DNA from: Monocercomonoides exilis
Taxonomy: Eukaryota > Preaxostyla > Oxymonadida > Polymastigidae
Length of the DNA stretch: 64,000 nt
Direction of reading: 5' to 3'
Assembly: GCA_001643675.2 (NCBI GenBank)
Contig: LSRY02000066.1
Span: 248,001 to 312,000, forward strand
Shown here: one piece after another, positions 13,401-23,287 of the stretch
Layout: each line of letters begins with the position of its first letter
Position numbering within the stretch: the first letter of the stretch is position 1
Notes under the pieces: model-generated
Database searches by the model: none
What the model was told of the DNA's origin: nothing
The model's input: the letters and a program-made list of their open reading frames with translations, nothing else
Translations under genes and position numbers: made by a program

Positions 13401-14120
13401 TCTTCCACTTCCCCCTCTTCCTTGCCCCAACAGACCCCAGTCTCCCTTGCACTTACCGAGTTCCTTTCCAAAGCGCAGAGTCAGAATATTGCTAATTCTG
13501 CTGCTCTGCAATCCAAAGCCCCTTCTGCCCAGCCGTCTGCTCAGAACACCCCACAAATCAGACAGTCCATCCTCGAAAAGCTGACTGCCCAGCTGCTCTC
13601 TTCAGGAAGCCCAGCTGCCTCTTCGGCTGCTTCAAACCCAGCTGCAGCAGCTTCTTTGGTACGCAGTCAGGTTTCTGCATCTTCCCTTTCTCCTTCGCCT
13701 TCCCTTTCTCCTCCGTCTTCGTCGTCTTCGTCGTCTTCTTCGTTGGGCACTCCCTCTGGCGTTTCGTCGTCTGACCCATCCTCCTATTACTACGGCAGCT
13801 CCTACAGATCTGCTGTTCCTAGTGGAGGATACACTGAGAGAGAGATGGGCAGAGACAGACGAGACGACAGAAGAGATGACAGAAGAGACGATAGAAGAGA
13901 TGACAGGCGCAACTCTCCTTCTTCCCACCGCTCTGCTTATTCCCCTCAGTCATCTTCTTCGTCATCGTCTTCATCATCCTATTATTCCCCATCTGCTTAT
14001 CCTGTTCCTTCTGAGCCTTATGTCCCAGCATATTCTTCTTCCTCCTCTTCCTCTTCCTCTTCCTCTTCCTCCTCTTCTTATAGAAATCGCTCTGGCGATT
14101 CTTATCGCTCCAGAAGATAG
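10453..14120 (+). CDS. Giant SR-type RNA-binding protein: two RRMs plus RS/Ser-rich tail, 3 exons
   Basis: Exons 10453-10663, 10726-11104 and 11222-14120; introns of 62 nt (donor GTGTGA) and 117 nt (donor GTATGC). Product about 1162 aa. RRM1 covers about residues 38-105 (VRLFVGHIPENV is RNP2; KHTYCFIQM is RNP1) and RRM2 about 120-190 (TTLFITGFPG, TTSYCHVEY). The second join is my inference: unspliced, the frame stops at 11150 and a new Met frame opens at 11235. Splicing keeps frame (YEHRKAMKERQEK) and puts the RS region directly behind RRM2, the classic SR-protein order. The tail has an SRSRSRSRSHSRS-type RS block, His-rich and Gln/Ala-rich stretches, poly-Gln near 13000, many Ser runs and a C-terminal RRDD repeat. 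Likely a nuclear splicing factor. If the join is wrong, these are two genes. Confidence 0.8.
13857..13910 (+). repeat. 12-bp tandem repeat coding for (Arg-Arg-Asp-Asp)n
   Basis: Four to five units of a 12-nt repeat (AGAAGAGATGAC-like) inside the SR-protein tail. Synonymous changes (GAC/GAT, AGA/CGA) between units show some age. Confidence 0.85.
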
Positions 14121-15349
14121 CAATCACTATTTGTGTGTTCTTTGCCTCTTTTGCTGTGTTCGCTGCTTGTTCTGTGTCTATATTGTCTGATTGCATCTAT
14201 CTTGCTTTTGAGATTTGCGTTGAACAACAATTTTATTTTTATTTTTATTTATCTTTTCTTAGCAGCTGCCGAATAAGAGATGAAGACAGAAGAAGAATTT
14301 GAAGAAGGGAAAGATTTGAAAGATGAAAAGAGGCAAAGAAAAGGAAAAGGAAAGAAGTGAGAGAAAGCTTTTCTTTGGTGATATGCTGAAAGAAGAAGTG
14401 ACGTTTTAGAGATGACGAGAATTGCAATTGTGCTGACGCGAAATCTTCGGAACTCCGAAGCACCTTTTTTTTATTTGCGTCTTTAGAATTTTATGTTGTC
14501 ATGCGACTCAACTGGAAAAGCAACAGAACTGATGACAAATGCGTATTTATTTCTTGAATGTGATTTGTTGTCAAAGTCTGTTTGCTATGCTTAGTGTAAT
14601 GAAGCCAAATTTTATTTTTTTGGCTTTTTCCTAATTTCTGCATTGGGAGCGCAAATTCCTGGCATCTTTTAGATTATTCTTCTTTTTTTTGAATCACATT
14701 ATTGAATGATGCTCTCCATCTTTATTTGATCCTTTGAAATTGATTTTTCACCCCCTTGTATTTATTAAGTTTGTTGCAATCCAAACTTATTTTATTCAGT
14801 CATCTCTTCACCCAACATTCTTATTCCTTTTCTCTTCGCATCGCAACACAGCATTACAAAATACTCTCTTATTCTCTTTTGGAAGTCCTGTATTCCATTG
14901 AATCTCTCTGTCTCTTCTATTCTAACGGATTTTCAAAGGATGGAACTTCTTTTAAACTTAATTTCAGTTTATTAAAGTATTCTTCTCTGTAATTCCCCAA
15001 AATAGTAGTTTTTAATATTCTTGAATTGAAACTTCAAAAATCAGAAAAAAACATATTCTTTTAATAAAAGAATATAAAAAAAAAAAAAGAAAGGAAAGTT
15101 GTTTTCACCGCAATTCAAAGTTATGAATGAAACGCTTTTAGTTTAATTTGTAAATCACATCAGTTATGCTTAATGTTAAATAATAATTTTTTTTGCTTAT
15201 TGATGTATTAATTCTTTTTTAATCAAAATAAGTTCAGAAACGTTTTTACAGAAATATTGTGATACAAAAAAATTTTTTTATTAACATATTTAATACATTC
15301 TTTCGAAAATATTAGAAATCTGATATCCAAAAATAATTCTGACCCATAC
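14121..15349. other. Intergenic spacer
   Basis: About 14270-14460 is purine-rich and faintly coding-like but has several stops in each frame; the rest is AT-rich. No gene is supported. Confidence 0.5.
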
Positions 15350-15865
15350 ATGAATAGTAATCTTACAGAAGAAGAACAAAAGGAGCTTCGCCGTCAGCAG
15401 CATATTGCAAGAATAAAGCGAATAAAAGAAGGATCGACAGCTCGTCTTAGCTACATTGGAACAAGGGAAGATGTTAATCTTGATGATCTTATAAAGCAAC
15501 AAAAGAAAGAAGATGAACTTCCAAAAAAACAACTTAAATTCCCTCTAAAGCCACCAAAATTTTCATGGAGAAAATACGCTCTTATGTTACTTGCGTTTGC
15601 GTATTGTTCAATGAATCTTTTTAGATTTGCTAAAAAGCACGAGATAATTGTACCAAATCTGCTAAGAATTCATTGCATTCTATTCTTCTCACTTCTTTCA
15701 TTCATTCTTTTTGTTAACCCAGTCACTTCATATCGCTCTCAAAAGGCTTGCCAATTTATTAATTATTTTTAAAATTGAACATATCATATTTTCCTTGTTT
15801 TGAAATTATTTATTTAGAGAAGTTATAGAGAAGCCAAACTTCGCTGGGAAAGATCCTCCAAATAA
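15350..15865 (+). CDS. GET2/CAML-like small membrane protein, probably 2 exons
   Basis: Exon 1 is 15350-15712 and exon 2 15818-15865, over a 105-nt intron with donor GTTAAC, giving about 136 aa that end RSYREAKLRWERSSK. Unspliced, the frame stops at 15772 (140 aa). The N-terminus (LTEEEQKELRRQQ, then an RIKRIKEGSTARLSYIG stretch) matches the pattern of Get2: an acidic/basic helix with clustered Arg that docks the Get3 ATPase, then a Gly/Ser-Arg-Leu segment. Two hydrophobic segments follow (residues about 79-97 and 104-121). Get2/CAML receives tail-anchored proteins at the ER. Family members usually have three membrane segments, so the call is tentative; otherwise it is an unassigned two-pass membrane protein. 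Confidence 0.45.
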
Positions 15866-15956
15866 GAGCGGCATTTCACTATTGTTTTTTTCATTGGTTG
15901 TAAGAGTTAATAAAAGTGGAAAAAAAAAAATTCATATGAAATGTTTTTAGGAATAT

Positions 15957-17009
15957 TTATTCGTCTGGCTTCTTTGGAAGTTCAGCTCGATCAACAGAAA
16001 AGAAGTCAAAAAGCTCATCAGCTGCTTTTTTAAAATTATCAAAAGAGATGGCGTACAAAAGCCCGCGAAGTTCTACGCCTTCACCAGCTTTTAGAAACGG
16101 ATCATCTTCAATTGGAAATATGAAGGAATCAATTTTATATTTTAAAAATATTTCATCTTCTGGATGGAAGAAAATTGATGTTTCTTCATTAAAATCATTC
16201 TTTGCTTTCCTAATTTTCTTTCTTTTTTTCTTTCCATCTTTTTCTTTTCTAGATTTGCCTTTTCCAGCACGGGGATCTCCTTCTTCATCTTCACTATCTC
16301 CAAATTCTGGCATATCTGTAATAAGGCGTCCAATTCTTGAGCAGACCAAAATTGTATCCAAGCGCATCTGTGGTTTTTCAAGATATGAAGGAGATTTTTT
16401 GTTCTTTTCTGACGTTGACCTCGCAATTTCGCTTATCAATGAACGGTAAAGATGAGGAGTTAGTTCTTGAGGTATGTTAACAAGTCTTTCATATAAAAAC
16501 AGCCCCGTTCGACATCCTTGTTTTATTATATCTTTCCAAGTTGATTCATTTGTTGATTGACTTGAAGAACTTGTCTGTAAATCCAATTTATCCGAAGCCC
16601 CAGATTTGTATTTTGATATAAGCTGGCTAAAGAAATCTAAGCAGTCAGCAACCCCGTTATGTTTCCTGTGAAAATCAAGATCAATACAAGAAATAATCCC
16701 AACAACATCTTCTCCTTCGTTTGTACTCACAACGCTTCCAATTCCAAGCCCTTCTTTTCCTTGCGCTATTAATAGATCTGCCATGTCCATTCTGTGGAAA
16801 GGATGGACATCAATAAACCGTTTTAATAATCCTGCAATATCATGGATATCCTCTGGAACTGGATGGAACACATCAATATCAACATCTATAATGTCTTCCA
16901 AATCTTTTTCTGTTTTTTCATTTTCATCGGGATCTTTTTCCAGCTTCTGTCTTTTTTCAATTTTTTTGTTGGTTTTCATTTTCAACTTATAATGGCATCG
17001 ATTTTTCAT
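15957..17009 (-). CDS. BCCIP/Bcp1 family protein
   Basis: Single-exon gene, 350 aa. After a basic N-terminus, DVDIDVFHPVPEDIHDIAG, LLKRFIDVHPF, MADLLIAQGKEGLGIGSVV and EDVVGIISCIDL follow the BCCIP/Bcp1 pattern in order. A charged Lys-rich insert (about 245-270) and the C-terminal block LRGLLYAISFDNF also fit the family. Yeast Bcp1 and human BCCIP are nuclear proteins that chaperone or export ribosomal protein uL14; BCCIP also binds p21 and BRCA2. A ribosome-assembly role is the likely ancestral one here. A later Met (residue 11) could be the start. Confidence 0.85.
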   Translation of the reverse strand: MKNRCHYKLKMKTNKKIEKRQKLEKDPDENEKTEKDLEDIIDVDIDVFHPVPEDIHDIAGLLKRFIDVHPFHRMDMADLLIAQGKEGLGIGSVVSTNEGEDVVGIISCIDLDFHRKHNGVADCLDFFSQLISKYKSGASDKLDLQTSSSSQSTNESTWKDIIKQGCRTGLFLYERLVNIPQELTPHLYRSLISEIARSTSEKNKKSPSYLEKPQMRLDTILVCSRIGRLITDMPEFGDSEDEEGDPRAGKGKSRKEKDGKKKRKKIRKAKNDFNEETSIFFHPEDEIFLKYKIDSFIFPIEDDPFLKAGEGVELRGLLYAISFDNFKKAADELFDFFSVDRAELPKKPDE

Positions 17010-17133
17010 TTACTATAAAAACTCAATAAAAATATCTTCTTCATTTCAGAAAACATTGATGGAATATTTTAACGAATGAAATTGAATGATCACTAAATAA
17101 GGTAGATGAAATACACAAATTACCAATAGCGAA

Positions 17134-17838
17134 ATGGTGAAGAATCAAGTTAAGCAAGAAGTACAAGTTTTTGGTCGCAAGGTTTTTATTTATAATAAAT
17201 TAGTATTATTTGAAATTGAATAAATTTATTTTGTGTATCCATTTTTTTGCAATTCTTAAATACGAAATTTTTCCTTTTGCTTTTCGTGCTTATTAATGCA
17301 AACATTTCTCAAACAATATGTGAATTTTGCATCTCATTATAAATTAAATTTATTTATTGAACAAATACATAGAAAACAGCTGTGGCCGTTGCACGCATCA
17401 CAAAAGGAAGAGGATTTGTGAAGCTTAATGGATGCCCAATTGAGTTGGTCGAGCCACAAATTCTTCGTTACAAAGTTTTCGAACCATTGCTCCTTGTTGG
17501 CCGCAAGAAGTTCTGCAGAATCAACATCCGCTTGCGCTGCAATGGAGGAGGATATGTTTCACAAGTTTATGCCATTCGTCAGGCAATTGCAAAGGGACTT
17601 GTTGCATACTATCAAAAGTGTATGTTCTTTAATTAACTATTTTTGAATTTTAATTATAAAATATTTTTTTGAATTAACAAACAAAAATTTAGATGTCGAT
17701 GAAGTTAATAAAAAGCAAATCAAGGATACATTCTTGAAATATGATCGTTCACTTCTTGTTGCTGATTCACGTCGCTGCGAAGCTAAACAATACGGTGGAA
17801 AAGGTGCACGTTCAAAGAGAGCAAAGTCTTATAGATAA
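17134..17838 (+). CDS. RPS16: Small-subunit ribosomal protein uS9 (RPS16), 3 exons
   Basis: Exons 17134-17181, 17373-17619 and 17693-17838; introns of 191 nt (donor GTTTTT) and 73 nt (donor GTATGT). The joined product is 146 aa, the normal length. Conserved segments run throughout: VQVFGRK joined to [42 protein letters not shown] across the second junction, and the C-terminal [19 protein letters not shown] followed by RAKSYR, which reaches the ribosomal decoding centre. Both junctions fall inside conserved sequence, so these introns are secure and useful as references for splice signals in the window. Confidence 0.97.
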
Positions 17839-18216
17839 ACAAATGCTCGGCTTGAGTTGCAGAAGAATTTTGTTATTACAATTTATTTTGCAATTTACTC
17901 AAGAATGGAAAGTCAATGGTGCTTGATTTTTTTTTTTTAAATACAAACAAAAATTACCTTTTTTTTTTTGGTTTATCAAATTGAGTAATAATTCTTAAAC
18001 TCTGAGATAGAATTTCAAATACAATTGTGAGAAATCAATTGTGATAGCATTACGTTAACAGAAAATAATCAGATTTTATTATTATGTAATCAAAAATATA
18101 CACTGGATTCAACAACTCAATGTAGAAAAATTTTTATTTGGAAGTTTATGTTTCAGAAATTAAAAAATTGAGGGACTTTTATTATTTCGATCACATTTCA
18201 AAATCATTTTTGTCGT
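17839..18216. other. AT-rich spacer
   Basis: 3' region of RPS16 and 5' region of the TOG-domain gene. No other feature seen. Confidence 0.6.
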
Positions 18217-21200
18217 ATGCAATCAGGTATAAGAACACCTGAGACAAAAAAAAATAATGACAATGCACTTGTAATGGCTCCTTCAAAGGCATCACCTCAT
18301 GCAACTTATGAACCCACATCATTGGGCGGATCTCCATTATTTGGTGGAGTTCCGGGACCAGATGCATTATCTCAAAAAATGGGATTTGAAGATGCTTCAA
18401 CAAAACTTATAACAGCACTTGGAACAACGGTTACTTGCATAATAGAAAGTTCTTCTAGTGATTCAAACGGAATTGTTACTGAATCTGCTGCTTCAACTGC
18501 AGCTCCAAAAGCAGAAGCTCATGGAATCACTAAGCTTGTTGCATTATTGAAATCTACAGATTGGAAAGAAAAATCTTGTTCGATAACTGGTTTGTTTGAA
18601 GCAATGAATAATTTTCTCAAGACTTCATCGAAATCATCAATACGTCCAGACGAAGCATGTGATGCATTGTACAGAATATGCATTCATATGGACGTTCATA
18701 AAGCTAAGCATAAGCGCGTTATAACTGATTTTTTGAATAGTTCAGCGAAGTTGTGTCAAACTTCAATTGAACTTTCACTTTCTCAGCATAAACTTATTCA
18801 AGCTTTATCTCTTGAAGTTATTGGAGCAATTCTTGCATTTGCTATTGATCAAACATCTCAAGCTGCAACTGAGCAACCAGCAAAGCAATTTTTAACGTTG
18901 TGCTGCACAATTTATTCTCCTTCCACCATATGCCCAAGGATTCTCGAGATTATTTCAACAACAAGAAACCAATCTGCAGTCGGTGCAGTTCTCCAATGGC
19001 TTCAGAAGAGCATCATTCAGCAATTTGGTCCAGGAGTGATTGATCTGCCTTCTTTTCAGAGATTTGTTTTCCCGTTTTTCGATGATCGCCAAGCAACTGT
19101 GAAAGGAGCAGCATTTGGCTGTGCAGGATTGCTCTTGCGAGGATTAGGCGATCAATTTCAAAGCATCTTGGACTCCAGCGAGAAAGTGACAGCTGACCAC
19201 AAATCTTCAATCCAAAAGAAAGCTGATGATGTCAAGACACTTGTGCTGGGAGAGCCAACATTGTTTCCACTTTCAATTCAGCTGGGAAACCCTGCTGCAG
19301 CTGCATCGTCTTCCTCGGCTGTTGCATCAAGTGCTCCAAATGCTTCTTCTTCTTCTTCTTCATCTTCTTCATCATCAAGATTCGGTGGAGTCAGCAGCGA
19401 TGTCGTTGTTTCTGCCAAGCCAAAGGCATCTCAATCAACAAGATTTTCGTCAAATCCTCTATCGTCATCGTCATCTTCTTCTGCTTTTTCATCATCATCA
19501 TCATCTTCTTCTTCTTCAATGTCTTCGATGTCTTCTGGAATGCGTGGTGGAATGGCAGGCAGCGGAATAAGACAGACGCAGAACTCGTTCTCATCGCAGC
19601 CATTTTCAGGTGGAATGAACTATGGAGCATCCAACATGAGCAGCAGTGGAATGGCAGGGCAGCAGGGATACGGGAACTATGGGGGATTTGGCTATGGTGG
19701 GATGGGAGGAGGAGGAGGAGGAGGAGGAGGAGGAATGGATATGTATTTTGGGGGGATGATGATGGGAGAGGGAGACATTTCTCAGATGCTGATGGCGAAC
19801 TCAATGATTGTTGAGGACGAGACAACTCCTCATCCTGTTCAGACACTCGAAGAACTTGTGCAGACAGACTGGAAGGGCAGCGGGATGCTGGCAGATCTCT
19901 CTCAGCTGCTGGCCATTCCGACGTCGCAGCTGCTGTCTTCCTTCAACTTCCTCACAGAGCAAACTTTTTATTCCTCTTCCTCGTCTTCGCAGCGTCCAGC
20001 ACTCCATCACACACCCCTTTCGGTGATTGAGTCGAATGCGGTGGAAGATGCTGCCACCATTCTGAATGCTGCTCACCAGTTTATCGACCCTTCTTCTCTG
20101 AAGTCGTTTGCACAGTGTCTGAATCGCATGTTCCTCCACCCCAACCGCACGTTGACTGCTGCATGTGTCAGACTCACCGAAACGATGGTGCGAACAGCTG
20201 GAAAGGGAGTGGAGATTTATATGAACGATTTTGTGCCTCAGTTGTTTGGATTTCTGGGTTGTGAGGACGATGAAGACAACGAAGCAGAAGATGACAGCGA
20301 TGATGAGGATGATGATGATAATCAATCGAATTCGTCTGCATTTGGAGGAGAAGGAGGAACAGAAAGAAGCCGAAGAAGAAGAAACAGTGCTTCGCTTTCA
20401 AAACAAAATGAAGAGAAAATTGCGAAGAATGCTCAGCAGCTGAAAGTGGAGCAGCAGCAGTTTGCGCTCTACCAGCAGCAGCTCTTTTACTATCAGATGC
20501 AACTCTCTCTTCTTCCGCCTGACCAACTCCACACGATCCGTCCGCCTGTTCCGCCGCATCTTCCTCTGCTCACATCCACTCTGCAGTCTGCACAAAGTGG
20601 CCAGCCATTCAATCCTTTGGATCCTTCCTCTTCTATCTTGTCACCATCAACCTCTTCTTCTTCCTCTTCCTCCTCTTCCTCCTCCTCTTCTTCTTCCATC
20701 GACTCGCTTTCTCTCTCTGCCTGTGCCTCAACAGCACTCGATGCCTGGTGCGATGTTGTTGGTCTTCTTCCTCTGCTGCCATTTGTCCCTCTGCATCTGA
20801 GCAGCACCCTCAGCAGACACCGCTCAGCTGTCCTCAACTGGCTCGTCCCGCAGCTCGCCCAGTGGACACAGCAAGTGCTGCCTCTCCCTGCCACTACGCC
20901 AGAAGAGAAGGAGAAGTTCAAGCAGTTTCTGTCAGATGCGATGAGCGGGGTGATCTGGAAGTACAGTGCAGGAGGGAGGCATTGGAAGCAGCTGTGCCGA
21001 CTGATGCTGATTGAGATCATCAGAGAAGTGGGAATAGATGCTGTCGTGCTGGAGGCGAGCCAGCTGCCTCAGAAGGACATGGAAGAGATCACAAATGCTG
21101 TGCAGTTTGCGAAGCTGGCAGCGCAGTCTGGACAACCTTTGATCACTTTCCTCGCTGGGCTGGAGATGGAAAGAGGAAGCAACAAAAGAAAGAAGACAAG

Positions 21201-22959
21201 AAAAAGCGGAGGAAGCGAATTGCCATTGAGAATGTATGCATCTGCATCCACAACTGCAGACCAACAAAATGGAAGTGCATTTTTTCAAACTCCCTTTTCT
21301 GCAGCACAAACAGCGCCATCTTTTTCCACTTCTCCTTCTTTTCCGCCTTCATCTCTGCCATCAACAGCTCAACTCAACCTGCTTTCACCTTCACTCACTT
21401 CATCATCCACTTATTCGTTTCATCCTCCATTTCCCTCTCAAATCAATCCACTTCAGCCAAATCTCTCAAACATCACTTCAAACATCACGTCAAACATTTC
21501 ATCAAACACACTTCCCATTTCGAGCACTTCAAATTCTGTGCCATCTGGCAGTCTTCCACTCAACCACACAACTTTTGCACTTCGCCCAGAACTCTTTTCG
21601 AAGCCTCCGTCGCTCACATCATCATCCACATTCACCATCACAACACCCGGATACACTCCAAACATATCATCATCATCATCATCATCTCCTTCTTCTTCCT
21701 CTTCTCCAAATGCCTCTCCTTCATTCACACCTGATCAATGGCTGTCAATCGCATATACAATTTTCGGACAGCCATCTTCGCTTTCTTCTTCTTCTTCTTC
21801 TTCCATTGCACCTGTTTTGTCACAATCTTCTTCTCTCTCTTCTGATCCTTCTGCTGCTCTGAAGTTTTACCACATTTTTGCCCAGCAATATCCTTCTTCC
21901 GCCCTCCTCACCCCTCTCTGCAGCATCCTGCCTTACTTCGTCCTTCTCTTCACAGAACATTTTCAGTCTCAGTTTTCTCTTCTCTTCTCTTTCCTCCCCT
22001 CGCTTGCTTCTCCTTCTCCCAGCCAATCCCTCCAGCAACTCCACAATTTGGTGCTTCTCATCCAAAATGCCTTGTCTTTTCTGTCTTTTCTCTTCAGCAC
22101 AGAAACCACTGCCAACGAAATACCCTTCGATTTCCTATCAAAATTGGTCGAGACGCTCATCATAGCCAGGTTGGAGCCTTCTCTTTCGAAAGTGAACGAG
22201 ACAATGAAGAAGCTGTATGAAGAGGTTGAGTCAAAATCGAATGAAATATTTGAAAAAGCCGACCGGACAGACATTTTGAGGATTCTCATTCGGCTTCTGG
22301 GGAAAGATGGTCTGCCTGGCACAGTCGAAGGGAAAGAAGAGGGAAGACAAAATTTGGCAGACGCTTCTTCGCAGAAGGAGGATGTCAGATGGGAAGATGA
22401 CACATTTGCCAACCGCAAAACACGTCTTGTCACCCAGCTGCTCCGCCACTTTGCGCTTTCTCTCTCTTCTTCTTCTGTCACACAGCATTTGTGCTGTGAC
22501 GAGCTCATTCCAGACATCGACCTCTTTCTGCATGCATCTCATGAGGCTATTGTTTATGCTTCTCAAATGAACAGCTCTTCTTCTTCTTCCCCTTCTTCAT
22601 TTTCTCTTTCTCCTTCATCGATTTTCCGAATACGTTTGATTAAAACCATTTTGTGTGCCATCATCCTCCTCTCGCCAGACAAAGGGCAGTCTGTTCTTCT
22701 CTCTCTGCGCCGCTCTCCAATCAGCCCGCCGTTCGTTCTGTCGATTGTCCGCTCAATCATCCACGCACAGCACGGGATGGATGCCTTGGCAAGGGCAGAC
22801 AAGACAGCCAGAGAGATATGCGGGTGGGCAGACGCTGTTGACAAGAGCAATGCGCTTATTTCTGAAAAGAATGAAGCACTCAAATCAGGAAATGCATCGA
22901 GCTTTGGAGATCCTTCCTTCTTTACAACTTCAGATGTGATACAATTAGCTTCAGATTAG
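18217..22959 (+). CDS. TOG-domain (XMAP215/Dis1-like) protein, 1580 aa
   Basis: Residues about 100-345 form a helical-repeat domain with TOG landmarks: STDWKEKSCSITGLFEAMN at its start, and SAVGAVLQWLQKSI, DLPSFQRFVFPFFDDRQATV, KGAAFGCAGLLLRGLGDQF later. These resemble the XMAP215/Stu2 pattern NPKVR..L.WL..........VR.AA....G.L...LG. Such domains bind tubulin and promote microtubule growth. After a Ser-rich linker and a Gly/Met-rich stretch (about 470-530) come further helical segments (about 540-690, 820-1000 and 1230-1560) with acidic (DDSDDEDDDD) and Ser-rich linkers; I cannot name them. The first kilobase is AT-rich with A/T-ending codons, the rest far richer in G+C. XMAP215 proteins usually have two to five clear TOGs, so this is a divergent member or another TOG/HEAT protein. 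Confidence 0.6.
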   Translation: MQSGIRTPETKKNNDNALVMAPSKASPHATYEPTSLGGSPLFGGVPGPDALSQKMGFEDASTKLITALGTTVTCIIESSSSDSNGIVTESAASTAAPKAEAHGITKLVALLKSTDWKEKSCSITGLFEAMNNFLKTSSKSSIRPDEACDALYRICIHMDVHKAKHKRVITDFLNSSAKLCQTSIELSLSQHKLIQALSLEVIGAILAFAIDQTSQAATEQPAKQFLTLCCTIYSPSTICPRILEIISTTRNQSAVGAVLQWLQKSIIQQFGPGVIDLPSFQRFVFPFFDDRQATVKGAAFGCAGLLLRGLGDQFQSILDSSEKVTADHKSSIQKKADDVKTLVLGEPTLFPLSIQLGNPAAAASSSSAVASSAPNASSSSSSSSSSSRFGGVSSDVVVSAKPKASQSTRFSSNPLSSSSSSSAFSSSSSSSSSSMSSMSSGMRGGMAGSGIRQTQNSFSSQPFSGGMNYGASNMSSSGMAGQQGYGNYGGFGYGGMGGGGGGGGGGMDMYFGGMMMGEGDISQMLMANSMIVEDETTPHPVQTLEELVQTDWKGSGMLADLSQLLAIPTSQLLSSFNFLTEQTFYSSSSSSQRPALHHTPLSVIESNAVEDAATILNAAHQFIDPSSLKSFAQCLNRMFLHPNRTLTAACVRLTETMVRTAGKGVEIYMNDFVPQLFGFLGCEDDEDNEAEDDSDDEDDDDNQSNSSAFGGEGGTERSRRRRNSASLSKQNEEKIAKNAQQLKVEQQQFALYQQQLFYYQMQLSLLPPDQLHTIRPPVPPHLPLLTSTLQSAQSGQPFNPLDPSSSILSPSTSSSSSSSSSSSSSSSIDSLSLSACASTALDAWCDVVGLLPLLPFVPLHLSSTLSRHRSAVLNWLVPQLAQWTQQVLPLPATTPEEKEKFKQFLSDAMSGVIWKYSAGGRHWKQLCRLMLIEIIREVGIDAVVLEASQLPQKDMEEITNAVQFAKLAAQSGQPLITFLAGLEMERGSNKRKKTRKSGGSELPLRMYASASTTADQQNGSAFFQTPFSAAQTAPSFSTSPSFPPSSLPSTAQLNLLSPSLTSSSTYSFHPPFPSQINPLQPNLSNITSNITSNISSNTLPISSTSNSVPSGSLPLNHTTFALRPELFSKPPSLTSSSTFTITTPGYTPNISSSSSSSPSSSSSPNASPSFTPDQWLSIAYTIFGQPSSLSSSSSSSIAPVLSQSSSLSSDPSAALKFYHIFAQQYPSSALLTPLCSILPYFVLLFTEHFQSQFSLLFSFLPSLASPSPSQSLQQLHNLVLLIQNALSFLSFLFSTETTANEIPFDFLSKLVETLIIARLEPSLSKVNETMKKLYEEVESKSNEIFEKADRTDILRILIRLLGKDGLPGTVEGKEEGRQNLADASSQKEDVRWEDDTFANRKTRLVTQLLRHFALSLSSSSVTQHLCCDELIPDIDLFLHASHEAIVYASQMNSSSSSSPSSFSLSPSSIFRIRLIKTILCAIILLSPDKGQSVLLSLRRSPISPPFVLSIVRSIIHAQHGMDALARADKTAREICGWADAVDKSNALISEKNEALKSGNASSFGDPSFFTTSDVIQLASD

Positions 22960-23287
22960 TTTTCGCAACTGTTAGCATTTTTGATTTTTTTATTCTTTTA
23001 ATGAATAATCCCTTCGAAGTTACTCTGTTTTGTTTTGTAATCTTCATTTTTTATCGGGCTATTAGTTTTTAATATATTTGTTGTGATTGTTGAGTTTTAA
23101 ATATTAAAAATTTGATTTTTTTTTTAAAAGTTGGACAAAAAACAGTGCTAAAAAATTCCAAAAAATGACATATCAAATATCAAGTTTTCGTACTGTTTTA
23201 TAAATAAAAAATGCACTTCATTATCGAAAAAAACCGTTTCATTATCTTGATCGGAAATCTTATAAGTTTTATTTCGGAAAGGTTTCA
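22960..23287. other. AT-rich spacer
   Basis: No gene or repeat seen. Confidence 0.6.

Noticed and set aside
21236-21862. A 208-aa plus-strand frame rich in His and Leu inside the TOG gene
   Set aside because: It is the +1 frame of TCN Ser codons and CA-rich sequence; the main frame is continuous over 4.7 kb.
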